From: Thermus arciformis
GTDB lineage: Bacteria > Deinococcota > Deinococci > Deinococcales > Thermaceae
Length of the DNA: 62,570 nt
Reading direction: 5' to 3'
Assembly: GCF_900102145.1 (NCBI RefSeq)
Contig: NZ_FNBC01000012.1
Location: 1 to 62,570 of the forward strand
Positions 9,170-17,019 of the stretch are shown one piece after another. The position numbers were made by a program, and so were the translations under genes. A model generated the notes under the pieces. It made no database searches and was not told the origin of the DNA. It saw nothing but the letters and a program-made list of their open reading frames with translations. Within the stretch, counting starts at the first letter, position 1. Every line of letters begins with the position of its first letter.

Positions 9170-10366
9170 GTGCTGCGCCTGGCCTGGCGCAACCTCCTGC
9201 GCACCCCCGGGCGGAGCCTGACCACGGGGGGCGTGGTGGCCCTGGTGGTCTTCCTTTCCATCCTCTTCCTCTCCGTGTACGGGGGGGCGATGGACGCCTT
9301 CTTCCGCCTCCTCCTGGAGCGCACCGGGCACCTGGTGGTGCGGGTTGCGGGCTACCGGGACCTCGAGGACCTGGACCGCCTGGCCTTCGTTCCCCCCGCT
9401 TTGGACCTCCCCCCGGGGGCCCAGGTGGAAGGGGTGCTGGAGGGCGTCGCCTTGGTCATCGCCGGGGATCGGAGCCGCCCCGCCTCCCTCACCGGCCTCA
9501 CGGAGCCGGGCTTTCTTAGGCAGAAGCGCCTCCTCAAGGCGGGCCGGCTTCCTCAAGGTCCTGGGGAGGCCCTTTTGGGGGAGGCCCTGGCCCGGGCGTT
9601 GCGGGTGGGCCTGGGGGAGGAGGTGGTGGTCTACGCCCCCGGGGGGCTTGGCCTGGGGATCGTGGCCCTCCGGGTGGTGGGGTTGCTGGACCTCCCCGAG
9701 ACCTCCTTGGAGGCCCGCACCCTTCTCCTGCCCCTGGCCGACGCCCAGGCCCTCCTGGCCCCGGGGCGGGTGACCCGGCTGGAGGTGCGGCTTCCCGAGG
9801 TGGGGCTTTACCAGCTCGCCCCCCTGGAGGCGCTCAAGGCCAGGCTCGCGGCCGGTCTTCCCGGCCTCTCCGTGGAGACCTGGCTGGAGGCCAACCCCAC
9901 CTACGCCGCCATCCTCCCCCTTTACGACGTGGTGATGGCGGTCTACCTGGGGTTTTTCTTTGTCCTGGCGGGCCTCATCCTCCTCAACGCCCTGTACCTC
10001 TCCCTGGTGGAGCGGGTCCGGGAGTTCGGGCTCATGGCCGCCCTTGGCCTTAGCGGCTCCCAGGTCATGGCCCTCGTCTTCTGGGAAAGCCTCCTTTTGG
10101 TGGGAGGGGCGGCCCTGGTGGGGCTTGGGCTCGGCCTTCTTCTCTACCTGGAGCTCAAGGAGGGCTTCCGGCTTCCCTTTCCCCAGTGGATCCTGGAGCA
10201 GTACCGGGAGTTCGGTTTGCCCGAGGTGCTCTACGGCCGCCTTGGGGTGAAGGAGGTTCTCCTCACCCTGGGCTACAGCGTGGGGGTGGCCTTGGGGGCG
10301 GCCTTGTGGCCCGCCTGGCTCGCCCGGAGGCTGGAGCCCGTGGAGGCCATGCGCTACGTGCCCTAA
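9170..10366 (+). CDS. ABC transporter permease, FtsX/MacB/LolE-like (second)
   Basis: A 398-residue partner permease with the same plan as the first: TM1 near 15-40 (TTGGVVALVVFLSILFLSVYG), a periplasmic domain, and three C-terminal helices (about 255-285, 295-325, 360-385), with VERVREFGLMAALGLSGSQV as the FtsX-type coupling segment. It starts at a GTG directly after the TAG of the LolA-like gene. The two permeases are diverged, suggesting a LolC/LolE-like heterodimer. Confidence 0.87.
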   Translation: MLRLAWRNLLRTPGRSLTTGGVVALVVFLSILFLSVYGGAMDAFFRLLLERTGHLVVRVAGYRDLEDLDRLAFVPPALDLPPGAQVEGVLEGVALVIAGDRSRPASLTGLTEPGFLRQKRLLKAGRLPQGPGEALLGEALARALRVGLGEEVVVYAPGGLGLGIVALRVVGLLDLPETSLEARTLLLPLADAQALLAPGRVTRLEVRLPEVGLYQLAPLEALKARLAAGLPGLSVETWLEANPTYAAILPLYDVVMAVYLGFFFVLAGLILLNALYLSLVERVREFGLMAALGLSGSQVMALVFWESLLLVGGAALVGLGLGLLLYLELKEGFRLPFPQWILEQYREFGLPEVLYGRLGVKEVLLTLGYSVGVALGAALWPAWLARRLEPVEAMRYVP

Positions 10367-10376
10367 AGGAGGAAGT

Positions 10377-11060
10377 ATGCCCATCCTAGAGGCCAAAGGC
10401 GTGCGCAAGGTGTACCGGGGGGACGGGGTGGAGACCGAGGCCCTGAGGGGGGTGGACCTGAAGGTGGAGGCCGGGGAGTTCACCGCCTTGGTGGGGCCTT
10501 CGGGAAGCGGCAAGAGCACGCTCCTCCACCTTCTCGCCGGGCTGGACGTGCCCACGGAAGGGGAGGTTTTCCTGGACGGGGTGCGGGTGGACCGGCTTTC
10601 CCGGGCCGCCCGGGCCCGGCTCCGGCTGGAGAAGGTGGGGCTCGTCTTCCAGGCCTACAACCTCCTCCCGGTCCTCACCGCCTTGGAAAACGCCGCCTTC
10701 GTCCTGGAGGCCCGGGGGGTGGAGAGGCGGGTGCGGGAGGCCAAGGCCCTGGAGGCCTTGGCGGCCCTGGGCCTGAAGGACAAGGCCCACCGCTACCCCC
10801 GGCAGCTTTCCGGGGGGGAGCAGCAAAGGGTGGCGGTGGCCCGGGCCCTGGCCGCCGAGCCCCTCATCGTCTTGGCCGACGAGCCCACGGCCAACCTGGA
10901 CTCCCGCACGGGCCTGGCCCTGGTGGAGCGGATGAAGGCCCTGAACGAGGAGCGGGGGGTGACCTTCCTCTTTTCCACCCACGACCCCCGCCTTCTGGCC
11001 CACGTGCGGCGGGTGGTCCGCCTGGAGGACGGGCGGGTCGTGGGGGAGGAGAGGGCTTGA
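10377..11060 (+). CDS. ABC transporter ATPase, LolD/MacB-like
   Basis: A 227-residue nucleotide-binding subunit. Walker A is GPSGSGKST at residues 40-48, the signature is LSGGEQQRVAVARAL near 140, Walker B is LIVLADEPTANLDS near 165, and the switch His is in STHDPRL. This is the LolD/FtsE/MacB subgroup that pairs with four-helix permeases. AAAGGAGG lies just upstream of the ATG. Energises the two permeases of this operon. Confidence 0.92.
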   Translation: MPILEAKGVRKVYRGDGVETEALRGVDLKVEAGEFTALVGPSGSGKSTLLHLLAGLDVPTEGEVFLDGVRVDRLSRAARARLRLEKVGLVFQAYNLLPVLTALENAAFVLEARGVERRVREAKALEALAALGLKDKAHRYPRQLSGGEQQRVAVARALAAEPLIVLADEPTANLDSRTGLALVERMKALNEERGVTFLFSTHDPRLLAHVRRVVRLEDGRVVGEERA

Positions 11061-11836
11061 TCCGGAGGGCCTTGGGCTTCCTCTTGGGGTTTTCCTTGGC
11101 CCTGGCCCAGGGTCTGGAGCTTGGGGTCTGGGGTGGGGAGGGGAGGGCCGCCTTTTACCTGCGCCTGGCCGGGCTTTCCTCCTGGGAGGGGGGGCGGGTG
11201 GCCTTCTCCTTGGTCCCCTACCTGGGGTTGCCCGGCGGGGAGGGTGGGGTCAGCTTGGAGCGCCTTTCCTTGACCCTCTGGGAAGGGCCCTGGGGGCTGG
11301 AGCTCGGCCGCTTCCCCCTCTCCCTCGGGCAGGGGCGGCTTTACCCCTACACCTGGAACAGGCCCTCCCCGGCCGGGGGAGAGGAAGGGGTGTGGGGCGG
11401 GGCCCTTTCCTGGTACGGGGAAGGGGTCGTGGCGCGGGCGGGCTGGGTGAGGGAGCGGGGAGGGTTCGCCGAGGTGCGGGGCCAGGGGGTGCGGGCTTAC
11501 CTCTTCCGGGGCGGGGCGGGGGTGGCCGCGGAGGGGCGCCTGGGAGAGGCGCTTTTCTACGGGGAAGGGCGGTGGGAGGGAGGGTTTTCGGGGCTCCTTG
11601 GAGCCTCCTGGGCGGCGGGGGGCCTCCTCTTCACCCTAGAGGGGGTTTACCCCTGGGGGTTTGGCCTGGGGGTGGAGGGCGCCCTCGAGGCCCTGGGCTT
11701 CTCCGGAAGGGTCCTGTATAGGGAGGGGATGGGCTTTGGCCTGGCCTTCGGGCTTGGGGGAGAGGGGTGGCGGTTCCTTTGGGGGAGGATGGGAGGTGTG
11801 GGCTTCTGGGGGGCGGCTTTATGGGGAGAGCTTTAG
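11057..11836 (+). CDS. Predicted outer-membrane beta-barrel protein, unrecognised
   Basis: A 259-residue protein starting at TTG 11057, overlapping the ATPase stop by 4 bp, so translationally coupled. A signal peptide (MIRRALGFLLGFSLALAQ) is followed by alternating glycine/aromatic amphipathic strands throughout (for example AAFYLRLAGL, ALSWYGEGVVARAGW, GFGLAFGLGGEGWRFLWG). This pattern indicates a barrel of 12 or more strands. It ends ALWGEL rather than with a terminal Phe. I do not recognise the family. Position suggests it is the outer-membrane acceptor or exit of the ABC system. Confidence 0.6.
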   Translation: MIRRALGFLLGFSLALAQGLELGVWGGEGRAAFYLRLAGLSSWEGGRVAFSLVPYLGLPGGEGGVSLERLSLTLWEGPWGLELGRFPLSLGQGRLYPYTWNRPSPAGGEEGVWGGALSWYGEGVVARAGWVRERGGFAEVRGQGVRAYLFRGGAGVAAEGRLGEALFYGEGRWEGGFSGLLGASWAAGGLLFTLEGVYPWGFGLGVEGALEALGFSGRVLYREGMGFGLAFGLGGEGWRFLWGRMGGVGFWGAALWGEL

Positions 11837-11869
11837 CACAAGCGGGTGAAATCGTGAAATAAATCACTT
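11836..11869 (+). repeat. 34-bp dispersed repeat, copy 1
   Basis: Starts GCACAAGCGGGT, then GA, then AATCGTGAAATAAATCACTT, a GTGA-N6-TCAC palindrome in an AT-rich island. It lies between two convergent genes and its right edge supplies the TGA stop of the minus-strand gene. A copy matching at 28 of 34 positions is at 48771-48804, and a 20-bp core copy in the opposite orientation is at 62322-62341. Could be a terminator, a protein-binding site or a solo IS end. Confidence 0.7.
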
Positions 11870-12289
11870 GCTTTTCCCGAAGGCGTACACCAGCTCGTCC
11901 CCCTTGCGCACCACCAGGAGCAAGGCCGTCCTCCCGAGTCCGTCCTTGAGCACGTACTTGGTCCGGACCTCCCCGCCCACCACCTTCTCCTCCTGGCCCT
12001 CCAGGAAGTAGCCGGCGGCGGCCAAGTGGGTGAGGACCTGTTGCACGAAGGCGGCGTGGAGGCGGCTTGCGATTCCCTTGGCGGCGAAGGCCTCCAGGGC
12101 GTACCCCTTGGCCTCGGGGAAGCGGAGGAGGATGGGCTCGAGGCTCCTCGCCTTGTAGCTTCCCGCGGGGAGGCGCACGGCGGGGTCCAAGCTCGAGGCC
12201 AGGGCGGCCACGGCGGTGGCCTCCACCAGGGTCTGGGCCAAGGCGGCCCCAATACAAAGGACCAGGAGCAGGCTCAAGGGTTTTTTCAT
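11864..12289 (-). CDS. Small secreted protein, unrecognised
   Basis: A 141-residue protein with a signal peptide (MKKPLSLLLVLCIGAALAQ, cleaved near residue 19). The mature part is mixed helix/strand and ends in a strand-rich segment (TALLLVVRKGDELVYAFGK) with no cysteines and no motif I know. TAGAAT (12296-12301 on the minus strand) ends 6 nt before the ATG, so it looks leaderless. It is convergent with the export operon and separated from it only by the dispersed repeat. Function unknown. Confidence 0.7.
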   Translation of the reverse strand: MKKPLSLLLVLCIGAALAQTLVEATAVAALASSLDPAVRLPAGSYKARSLEPILLRFPEAKGYALEAFAAKGIASRLHAAFVQQVLTHLAAAGYFLEGQEEKVVGGEVRTKYVLKDGLGRTALLLVVRKGDELVYAFGKSK

Positions 12290-12311
12290 GCCCTCATTCT
12301 ACGGGGGGCCC

Positions 12312-13685
12312 TTAGCCCAGGAGGAGCTCCCGCGCCCTCAGGGCCAGGTGGACCCGGGCCAAGGTCTCGGGCTGGGAGAGGGGGCCGAGGAGGGCCTCCA
12401 TGCGCTTCAGGCGGTAGCGCAGGGTGTTGGGGTGGACGTTGAGGCGGGAGGCCGCCTCCTCCAGGGTGCGGGTCTGGAGGTAGGCCTCGAGGGTCTTCAC
12501 CCACTTGGGGGGCAGGGGAAGGTACCGCTCCACCAGGGCCTTGAGGTCCTCGGGGGACTGCTGGAGGAGCACGAAGGCCACGGGGTCAAGGCCGGTGAAG
12601 GAGAGGGCCTCGCCGGGGCGGGCGGCCTTGAGGGCGATGAGGGCCTCCCGGTAGGCCTCCTGCACCCCGCCGCCGGCGTGCACCGCCGAGTAGCCCAGGC
12701 GGCTTCCCGGGGGTAGGGCCTCGAGGAGGGCCTCCGCTTCCCGCCTCGGGTTGTGCACCTGCCACATGGCGGCCACCCGGTTCCCCCGGGCCGTGAGGAG
12801 GTAGGGGACGCCGAGCCGGTCCAGGTAGGCCCCGGCCCGGCGGCGAAGCTCCAAGGTGGCCTCCCGCCGCTTCTCCTCCGCCAGGCGGTGGCGGCCGGGG
12901 ACGGCCGGGGGCTCCACCAGGGCCAAGACCCACTCCACCCCCTCGGTGAAGCCGAAGGCGAAGAGGCGCTCGGGCTCGGCCTCCCCCAGGATGAGGCCTT
13001 CCAGAAGGGCCCCGCCCAAGGACTCCTCCTGCATCCTCTCCAGGCCCCGCTCCAGGGCCCTTAGGCGGAGGAGGTGGGAGGCCACCTGCAAAAGCCCGAA
13101 GGCCCGCCGGAGAAGGCCCTCCTCCCCGTAGGCCACCAAGACCCCTTCCCCCGCCTCCAGGGCCAGGTACCCCCGGCCATCCCCCGGCTCCTTGGGGTGC
13201 TGTGGGGGCACGGGGCCGGCGAAGGCCAGGACCTCCCCCCAGGAGGCCACCTGGGCCAGGGCCAGGCCCGTGGCCTGGTGGAGCACTTCCAGGAGGGGCC
13301 TTGGGGGAAGCTTCAGGAGGAGGTCCAAAAGCCCCGCCAGGGCGAGCCCGGGACCCAGGGCGAAGAGCCTCGAGGCCAAGGCGCTTTCCACCTCCTCCTT
13401 CCGCAGCCAAGGCGGGTAGAGGGCCAGGCCCATTCCTTCCCTTCGGCAGAAGGCCTCCACCTCCGGGTCGGGCCCGGGGAGGAGGAAGCCCGAGGCCGAG
13501 CGGTGGCGGAAGAGCCCCCCCTCCGGGCGGAAGAGGAGGAGGGCCCCCTCCTGGGAGAGGAGGGGCCTCGCCTCGGGGAGGAGGTAGAGGACGGGCCTCT
13601 CCGAGGGCACCAGGACCTTTAGGCCCAGGTCCCGGCAGAGGGCGGTGAAGCCCAGGGGGGTTTCTCCAAAAACTCCCGCGGCCAT
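12312..13685 (-). CDS. PucR-family transcriptional regulator
   Basis: About 457 residues: an N-terminal PucR-like sensor domain, a central GGDEF-like/unknown region, and a C-terminal helix-turn-helix of the PucR type (LEAYLQTRTLEEAASRLNVHPNTLRYRLKRMEALLG, about residues 395-435). Family members control purine, allantoin or aromatic catabolism. It is divergent from the 4-hydroxyphenylacetate operon, which it very probably regulates. Start: ATG 13685, or TTG 13700 with AAAGGAGG placed 8 bases upstream; both remain possible. Confidence 0.82.
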   Translation of the reverse strand: MAAGVFGETPLGFTALCRDLGLKVLVPSERPVLYLLPEARPLLSQEGALLLFRPEGGLFRHRSASGFLLPGPDPEVEAFCRREGMGLALYPPWLRKEEVESALASRLFALGPGLALAGLLDLLLKLPPRPLLEVLHQATGLALAQVASWGEVLAFAGPVPPQHPKEPGDGRGYLALEAGEGVLVAYGEEGLLRRAFGLLQVASHLLRLRALERGLERMQEESLGGALLEGLILGEAEPERLFAFGFTEGVEWVLALVEPPAVPGRHRLAEEKRREATLELRRRAGAYLDRLGVPYLLTARGNRVAAMWQVHNPRREAEALLEALPPGSRLGYSAVHAGGGVQEAYREALIALKAARPGEALSFTGLDPVAFVLLQQSPEDLKALVERYLPLPPKWVKTLEAYLQTRTLEEAASRLNVHPNTLRYRLKRMEALLGPLSQPETLARVHLALRARELLLG

Positions 13686-13686
13686 T

Positions 13687-13705
13687 GTGTATTTAAACAA
13701 TACAC
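13687..13705. promoter_or_regulatory. Palindrome over the PucR-type gene start (candidate operator)
   Basis: GTGTAT at 13687-13692 and ATACAC at 13700-13705 form a perfect inverted repeat around TTAAACA. It begins 2 bp upstream of the ATG and covers the likely -10 region of the regulator gene, as expected for an autoregulatory site. Confidence 0.5.
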
Positions 13706-13765
13706 TCCCCTCCTTTCCCCGGCAAGCGGGGCCTGCTTTGTTATAAAGTCCAAAAAATCCCGATG

Positions 13766-13788
13766 AGTTGTCTAAATCTCCAGTTGTC
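13766..13788 (+). promoter_or_regulatory. Direct repeats upstream of the hpa operon (candidate activator site)
   Basis: AGTTGTC occurs at 13766-13772 and again at 13782-13788, 16 bp apart, within an AT-rich patch between the two divergent genes. The position fits a regulator site for the hpa operon, whose promoter I could not place with confidence. Confidence 0.35.
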
Positions 13789-13831
13789 CCCCCTCCGCCC
13801 CCGGGGCATCCTGGAGGGCGAAAGGAGAAGC

Positions 13832-14728
13832 ATGTTCCGCGGCTCCATACCGCCCCTACCCACACCCTTTCGGCGAGGCCGGTTGGACGAGGAGGCCCTA
13901 AGGCGCCTCGTGGAGCGGGCCGTCCAGGGGGGCTCCCACGGCGTGAGCGTGGGGGGCACCACGGGCGAGCCCGGCGCCCAGACCCTGGAGGAGAGGAAGC
14001 GGGCCATGGAGGTGGTTCTGGACCAGGTGGCGGGCCGCGTCCCCGTGATCCCGGGGACCGGGGCGCTTCGCCTGGAGGAGACCCTGGAGCTCACCCGCTT
14101 CGCCCAGGAGGCCGGGGCCCAGGGGGCCATGGTCATCGTCCCCTACTACGTCAAGCCCAACCAGGAGGGGCTTTACCGCTACTTCGCCGAGGTGGCGAGG
14201 GCCGTCCCCGACTTTCCCCTCCTCATCTACAACATCCCGGGAAGGGCCGGGGTGGAGATCGCCCCCAAGACCGTGGGGCGCTTGAGGCGGGACTTCCCCA
14301 ACATCGTGGGCCTCAAACACTCCTCCAAGGACCTGGAGTACCTCTCCCACCTCTTTTTGGAGGCGGGGCGGGACTTTCTCGTCTTCTGCGGCCTGGAAAG
14401 CCTCACCCTCCCCATGATGAGCCTGGGGGCGGTGGGGACCATCGCCGCCACCGCCAACTGGCTCCCCAAGGAGGTGGCCCTCCTCTGCGAAAGGGCGTTG
14501 GCGGGGGACTACCAGGGGGCGCGGGAGATGCACTTCTACCTCCTCGAGGCCAACGAGGCCATCTTCTGGGACACGAACCCCATCCCCTTAAAGACCGTCC
14601 TCTCCTGGATGGGGCTACTGGAAAAGGAGTGGCGGCCCCCCTTGGGCTCCACCACCCCGGAGGTGGAGGAGAGGCTTAGGCGGATGGCCGAGCGCTACGG
14701 CCTCATCCCCCAGAAGGAGGTGGCGTGA
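13832..14728 (+). CDS. DapA-family aldolase of the hpa operon (HpaI-type step)
   Basis: A 298-residue N-acetylneuraminate lyase/dihydrodipicolinate synthase-fold enzyme. GGTTGEPGAQTLEERKRAM is the phosphate/carboxylate loop, YNIPGRAGVEI carries the catalytic Tyr, and GLKHSSKDLEY the Schiff-base Lys. First gene of a pathway whose last step is aldol cleavage of 2,4-dihydroxyhept-2-ene-1,7-dioate, so it probably does that job rather than lysine synthesis; this is inference from context. AAAGGAG lies five bases before ATG 13832. An in-frame upstream extension to 13763 lacks homology. Confidence 0.82.
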   Translation: MFRGSIPPLPTPFRRGRLDEEALRRLVERAVQGGSHGVSVGGTTGEPGAQTLEERKRAMEVVLDQVAGRVPVIPGTGALRLEETLELTRFAQEAGAQGAMVIVPYYVKPNQEGLYRYFAEVARAVPDFPLLIYNIPGRAGVEIAPKTVGRLRRDFPNIVGLKHSSKDLEYLSHLFLEAGRDFLVFCGLESLTLPMMSLGAVGTIAATANWLPKEVALLCERALAGDYQGAREMHFYLLEANEAIFWDTNPIPLKTVLSWMGLLEKEWRPPLGSTTPEVEERLRRMAERYGLIPQKEVA

Positions 14729-15465
14729 AGCTCGCCCGGTTTCTCGCCAAGGGAAGGGTCCACCAGGGGGTCTACCGGGAAGGCCTCCTCCTGGACGAGG
14801 CGGGGGAGGCCCACAGGCCCGAGGACGTCACCTGGCTCCTCCCCTTCGCCCCGGGGAAGGTCCTGGGCGTGGCCTTGAACTACGCCGATCACGCCGAGGA
14901 GCTTGGCCTAGCGCGCCCCGAGGAGCCCGCCCTCTTCTGGAAGCCCAACTCCAGCCTCCTCCCCCACAAGGGGGTGGTCCTCTACCCCAAGGGGGCGAGG
15001 TTCGTCCACTACGAGGTGGAGCTCGCCGTGGTGGTGGGCCGCCCCATGAAGCGGGTGAGGGCCAAGGACGCCCTGGACTACGTCCTGGGCTACACCATCG
15101 CCAACGACCTCGTGGCCCGGGACTACGTGACCAACACCTTCCGCCCCCCCATCCGGGCCAAGGGGCGGGACACCTTCCTCCCCCTGGGGCCCTTCCTCGT
15201 GGTGGAGGAGGTGGAAGACCCCCAGGACCTTTGGCTTCGGGCCTACGTGAACGGGGAACTTAGGCAGGAGGGGCACACCTCGAGGATGCTCTACTCCGTG
15301 GCGGAGCTATTGGAGTTCATCTCCGAGTTCATGACCCTGGAGCCCTACGACGTCCTCCTCACCGGCACCCCCAAGGGGATCAGCCAGGTGCGGCCCGGGG
15401 ACGTGATGCGTTTGGAGATTGAGGGCCTTGGGGCCCTGGAGAACCCCATAGAGGAGGAGCCATGA
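14725..15465 (+). CDS. hpaG: Fumarylacetoacetate hydrolase-family isomerase/decarboxylase HpaG
   Basis: A 246-residue FAH-fold protein that would decarboxylate and isomerise 5-oxopent-3-ene-1,2,5-tricarboxylate in homoprotocatechuate breakdown. The metal-binding acidic residues are visible in HYEVELAVVVGRPMKRV and YTIANDLVARDY, and the family GTPKGI turn is near the C-terminus. Single-domain, whereas E. coli HpaG is a tandem duplication. It starts at a GTG overlapping the previous stop (GTGA) and ends overlapping hpaE by 4 bp. Confidence 0.85.
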   Translation: MKLARFLAKGRVHQGVYREGLLLDEAGEAHRPEDVTWLLPFAPGKVLGVALNYADHAEELGLARPEEPALFWKPNSSLLPHKGVVLYPKGARFVHYEVELAVVVGRPMKRVRAKDALDYVLGYTIANDLVARDYVTNTFRPPIRAKGRDTFLPLGPFLVVEEVEDPQDLWLRAYVNGELRQEGHTSRMLYSVAELLEFISEFMTLEPYDVLLTGTPKGISQVRPGDVMRLEIEGLGALENPIEEEP

Positions 15466-17009
15466 GGTACGCGGACCGGGTGGCCGGGATTTCCTGGGAG
15501 ACGATTGAGGAGGTGCGCCGGCGCCTCAAGGAAAGGCCCGCCCTCCACTTCATCGCCGGGGAGTTCGTCCCCTCGGAAAGCGGGGAGACCTTTCCCTCCT
15601 TAGACCCCGCCACGAACGAGGTCCTGGGCGTGGCGGCAAGGGGCGGGGAGAGGGAGGTGGACCGGGCGGCCAAGGCGGCCCACGAGGCCTTCCGGAGGTG
15701 GAGCCGCACCAAGGCCAAGGAGAGGAAGCGCTACCTCTTAAGGATCGCCGAGCTCATAGAGAAGCACGCCGACGAGCTCGCCGTGATGGAGTGCCTGGAC
15801 GCGGGGCAGGTCTTGAGGATCGTCCGGGCCCAGGTGGCCCGGGCGGCGGAGAACTTCGCCTTCTACGCCGAGTACGCCGAGCACGCCATGGAGGACCGGA
15901 CCTTCCCCGTGGACCGGGACTGGCTCTACTACACCGTGCGGGTTCCCGCAGGCCCCGTGGGAATCATCACCCCTTGGAACGCCCCCCTGATGCTCTCCAC
16001 CTGGCGCATCGCCCCCGCCCTCGCCTTCGGGAACACCGTGGTCCTGAAGCCCGCGGAGTGGAGCCCCTTCACCGCCACGAAGCTCGCGGAGATCCTAAGG
16101 GAGGCGGACCTTCCCCCGGGGGTCTTCAACCTGGTCCAGGGCTATGGCGAGGAGGCGGGGGCGGCCCTGGTGGCCCACCCCCTCGTCCCCCTCCTCACCC
16201 TCACCGGAGAGACGGAGACGGGGAAGATCGTCATGCGCAACGCCGCAGACCACCTCAAGCGCCTCTCCCCGGAGCTCGGCGGCAAAAGCCCCGCCCTGGT
16301 CTTCGCCGACGCCGATTTGGAGAGGGCCCTAGACGCCGTGGTCTTCCAGATCTTCTCCTTCAACGGGGAAAGGTGCACGGCAAGCTCCAGGCTCCTCGTG
16401 GAGGAGAAGATCTTTGAGGACTTTGTGGGGAAGGTGGCGGAAAGGGCCAGGGCCATCCGGGTGGGCCACCCCCTGGACTCCGAGACGGAGGTGGGGCCCC
16501 TGATCCACCCCGAGCACCTTCAAAGGGTCCTGGGCTACGTGGAAACGGGGAAGCGGGAAGGGGCGAGGCTCCTCGTGGGCGGGGAGCGGGCCAGGGTCTC
16601 CTTCCGGGGGGAGGACCTCTCCCGGGGGAACTACCTCCTCCCCACGGTCTTCGTGGGGGAGAACCACATGAAAATCGCCCAGGAGGAGATCTTCGGGCCC
16701 GTCCTCGTGGCCATCCCCTTCAAGGACGAGGAGGAGGCCTTGAGGAAGGCGAACGACACCAAGTACGGCCTCGCCGCCTACGTCTTCACCCGGGACCTGG
16801 AAAGGGCCCACCGGCTCGCCCTGGAGCTCGAGGCGGGGATGGTCTACCTGAATAGCCACAACGTCCGCCACCTGCCCACGCCCTTCGGCGGGGTGAAGGG
16901 AAGCGGGGACCGGAGGGAGGGGGGCACCTACGCCCTGGACTTCTACACCGACCTCAAGACCGTCGCCCTTCCCCTCCGCCCCCCGCACGTGCCGAGGTTC
17001 GGAAAGTAG
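15462..17009 (+). CDS. hpaE: 5-carboxymethyl-2-hydroxymuconate semialdehyde dehydrogenase
   Basis: A 515-residue NAD-dependent aldehyde dehydrogenase. PWNAPLMLSTWRIAPALA, the ELGGKSPALVFADAD cofactor segment, FNGERCTASSRLLV with the catalytic Cys and QEEIFGPVLVAIPF are all intact. In this operon it oxidises the ring-cleavage product made by HpaD. The extra N-terminal 30 residues match the HpaE subgroup. Overlaps hpaG by 4 bp. Confidence 0.93.
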   Translation: MRYADRVAGISWETIEEVRRRLKERPALHFIAGEFVPSESGETFPSLDPATNEVLGVAARGGEREVDRAAKAAHEAFRRWSRTKAKERKRYLLRIAELIEKHADELAVMECLDAGQVLRIVRAQVARAAENFAFYAEYAEHAMEDRTFPVDRDWLYYTVRVPAGPVGIITPWNAPLMLSTWRIAPALAFGNTVVLKPAEWSPFTATKLAEILREADLPPGVFNLVQGYGEEAGAALVAHPLVPLLTLTGETETGKIVMRNAADHLKRLSPELGGKSPALVFADADLERALDAVVFQIFSFNGERCTASSRLLVEEKIFEDFVGKVAERARAIRVGHPLDSETEVGPLIHPEHLQRVLGYVETGKREGARLLVGGERARVSFRGEDLSRGNYLLPTVFVGENHMKIAQEEIFGPVLVAIPFKDEEEALRKANDTKYGLAAYVFTRDLERAHRLALELEAGMVYLNSHNVRHLPTPFGGVKGSGDRREGGTYALDFYTDLKTVALPLRPPHVPRFGK

Positions 17010-17019
17010 GAGGTGCCGT

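Noticed and set aside
7379-10555. A 1058-codon open frame on the minus strand
   Set aside because: It is the mirror of the permease, LolA-like and permease genes. The product is Pro/Gly/His/Gln-rich with no domain, as expected for antisense frames in 70 % GC DNA.
11850-11869. CRP-type binding site reading of the GTGA-N6-TCAC core
   Set aside because: The spacing fits CRP-like sites, but two of three copies lie at gene ends rather than upstream of promoters, so regulation by CRP is not supported by position.
12312-13865. Extension of the PucR-type regulator to 13865
   Set aside because: The extra residues are encoded in the promoter region and overlap the DapA-family gene. ATG 13685 or TTG 13700 is supported instead.
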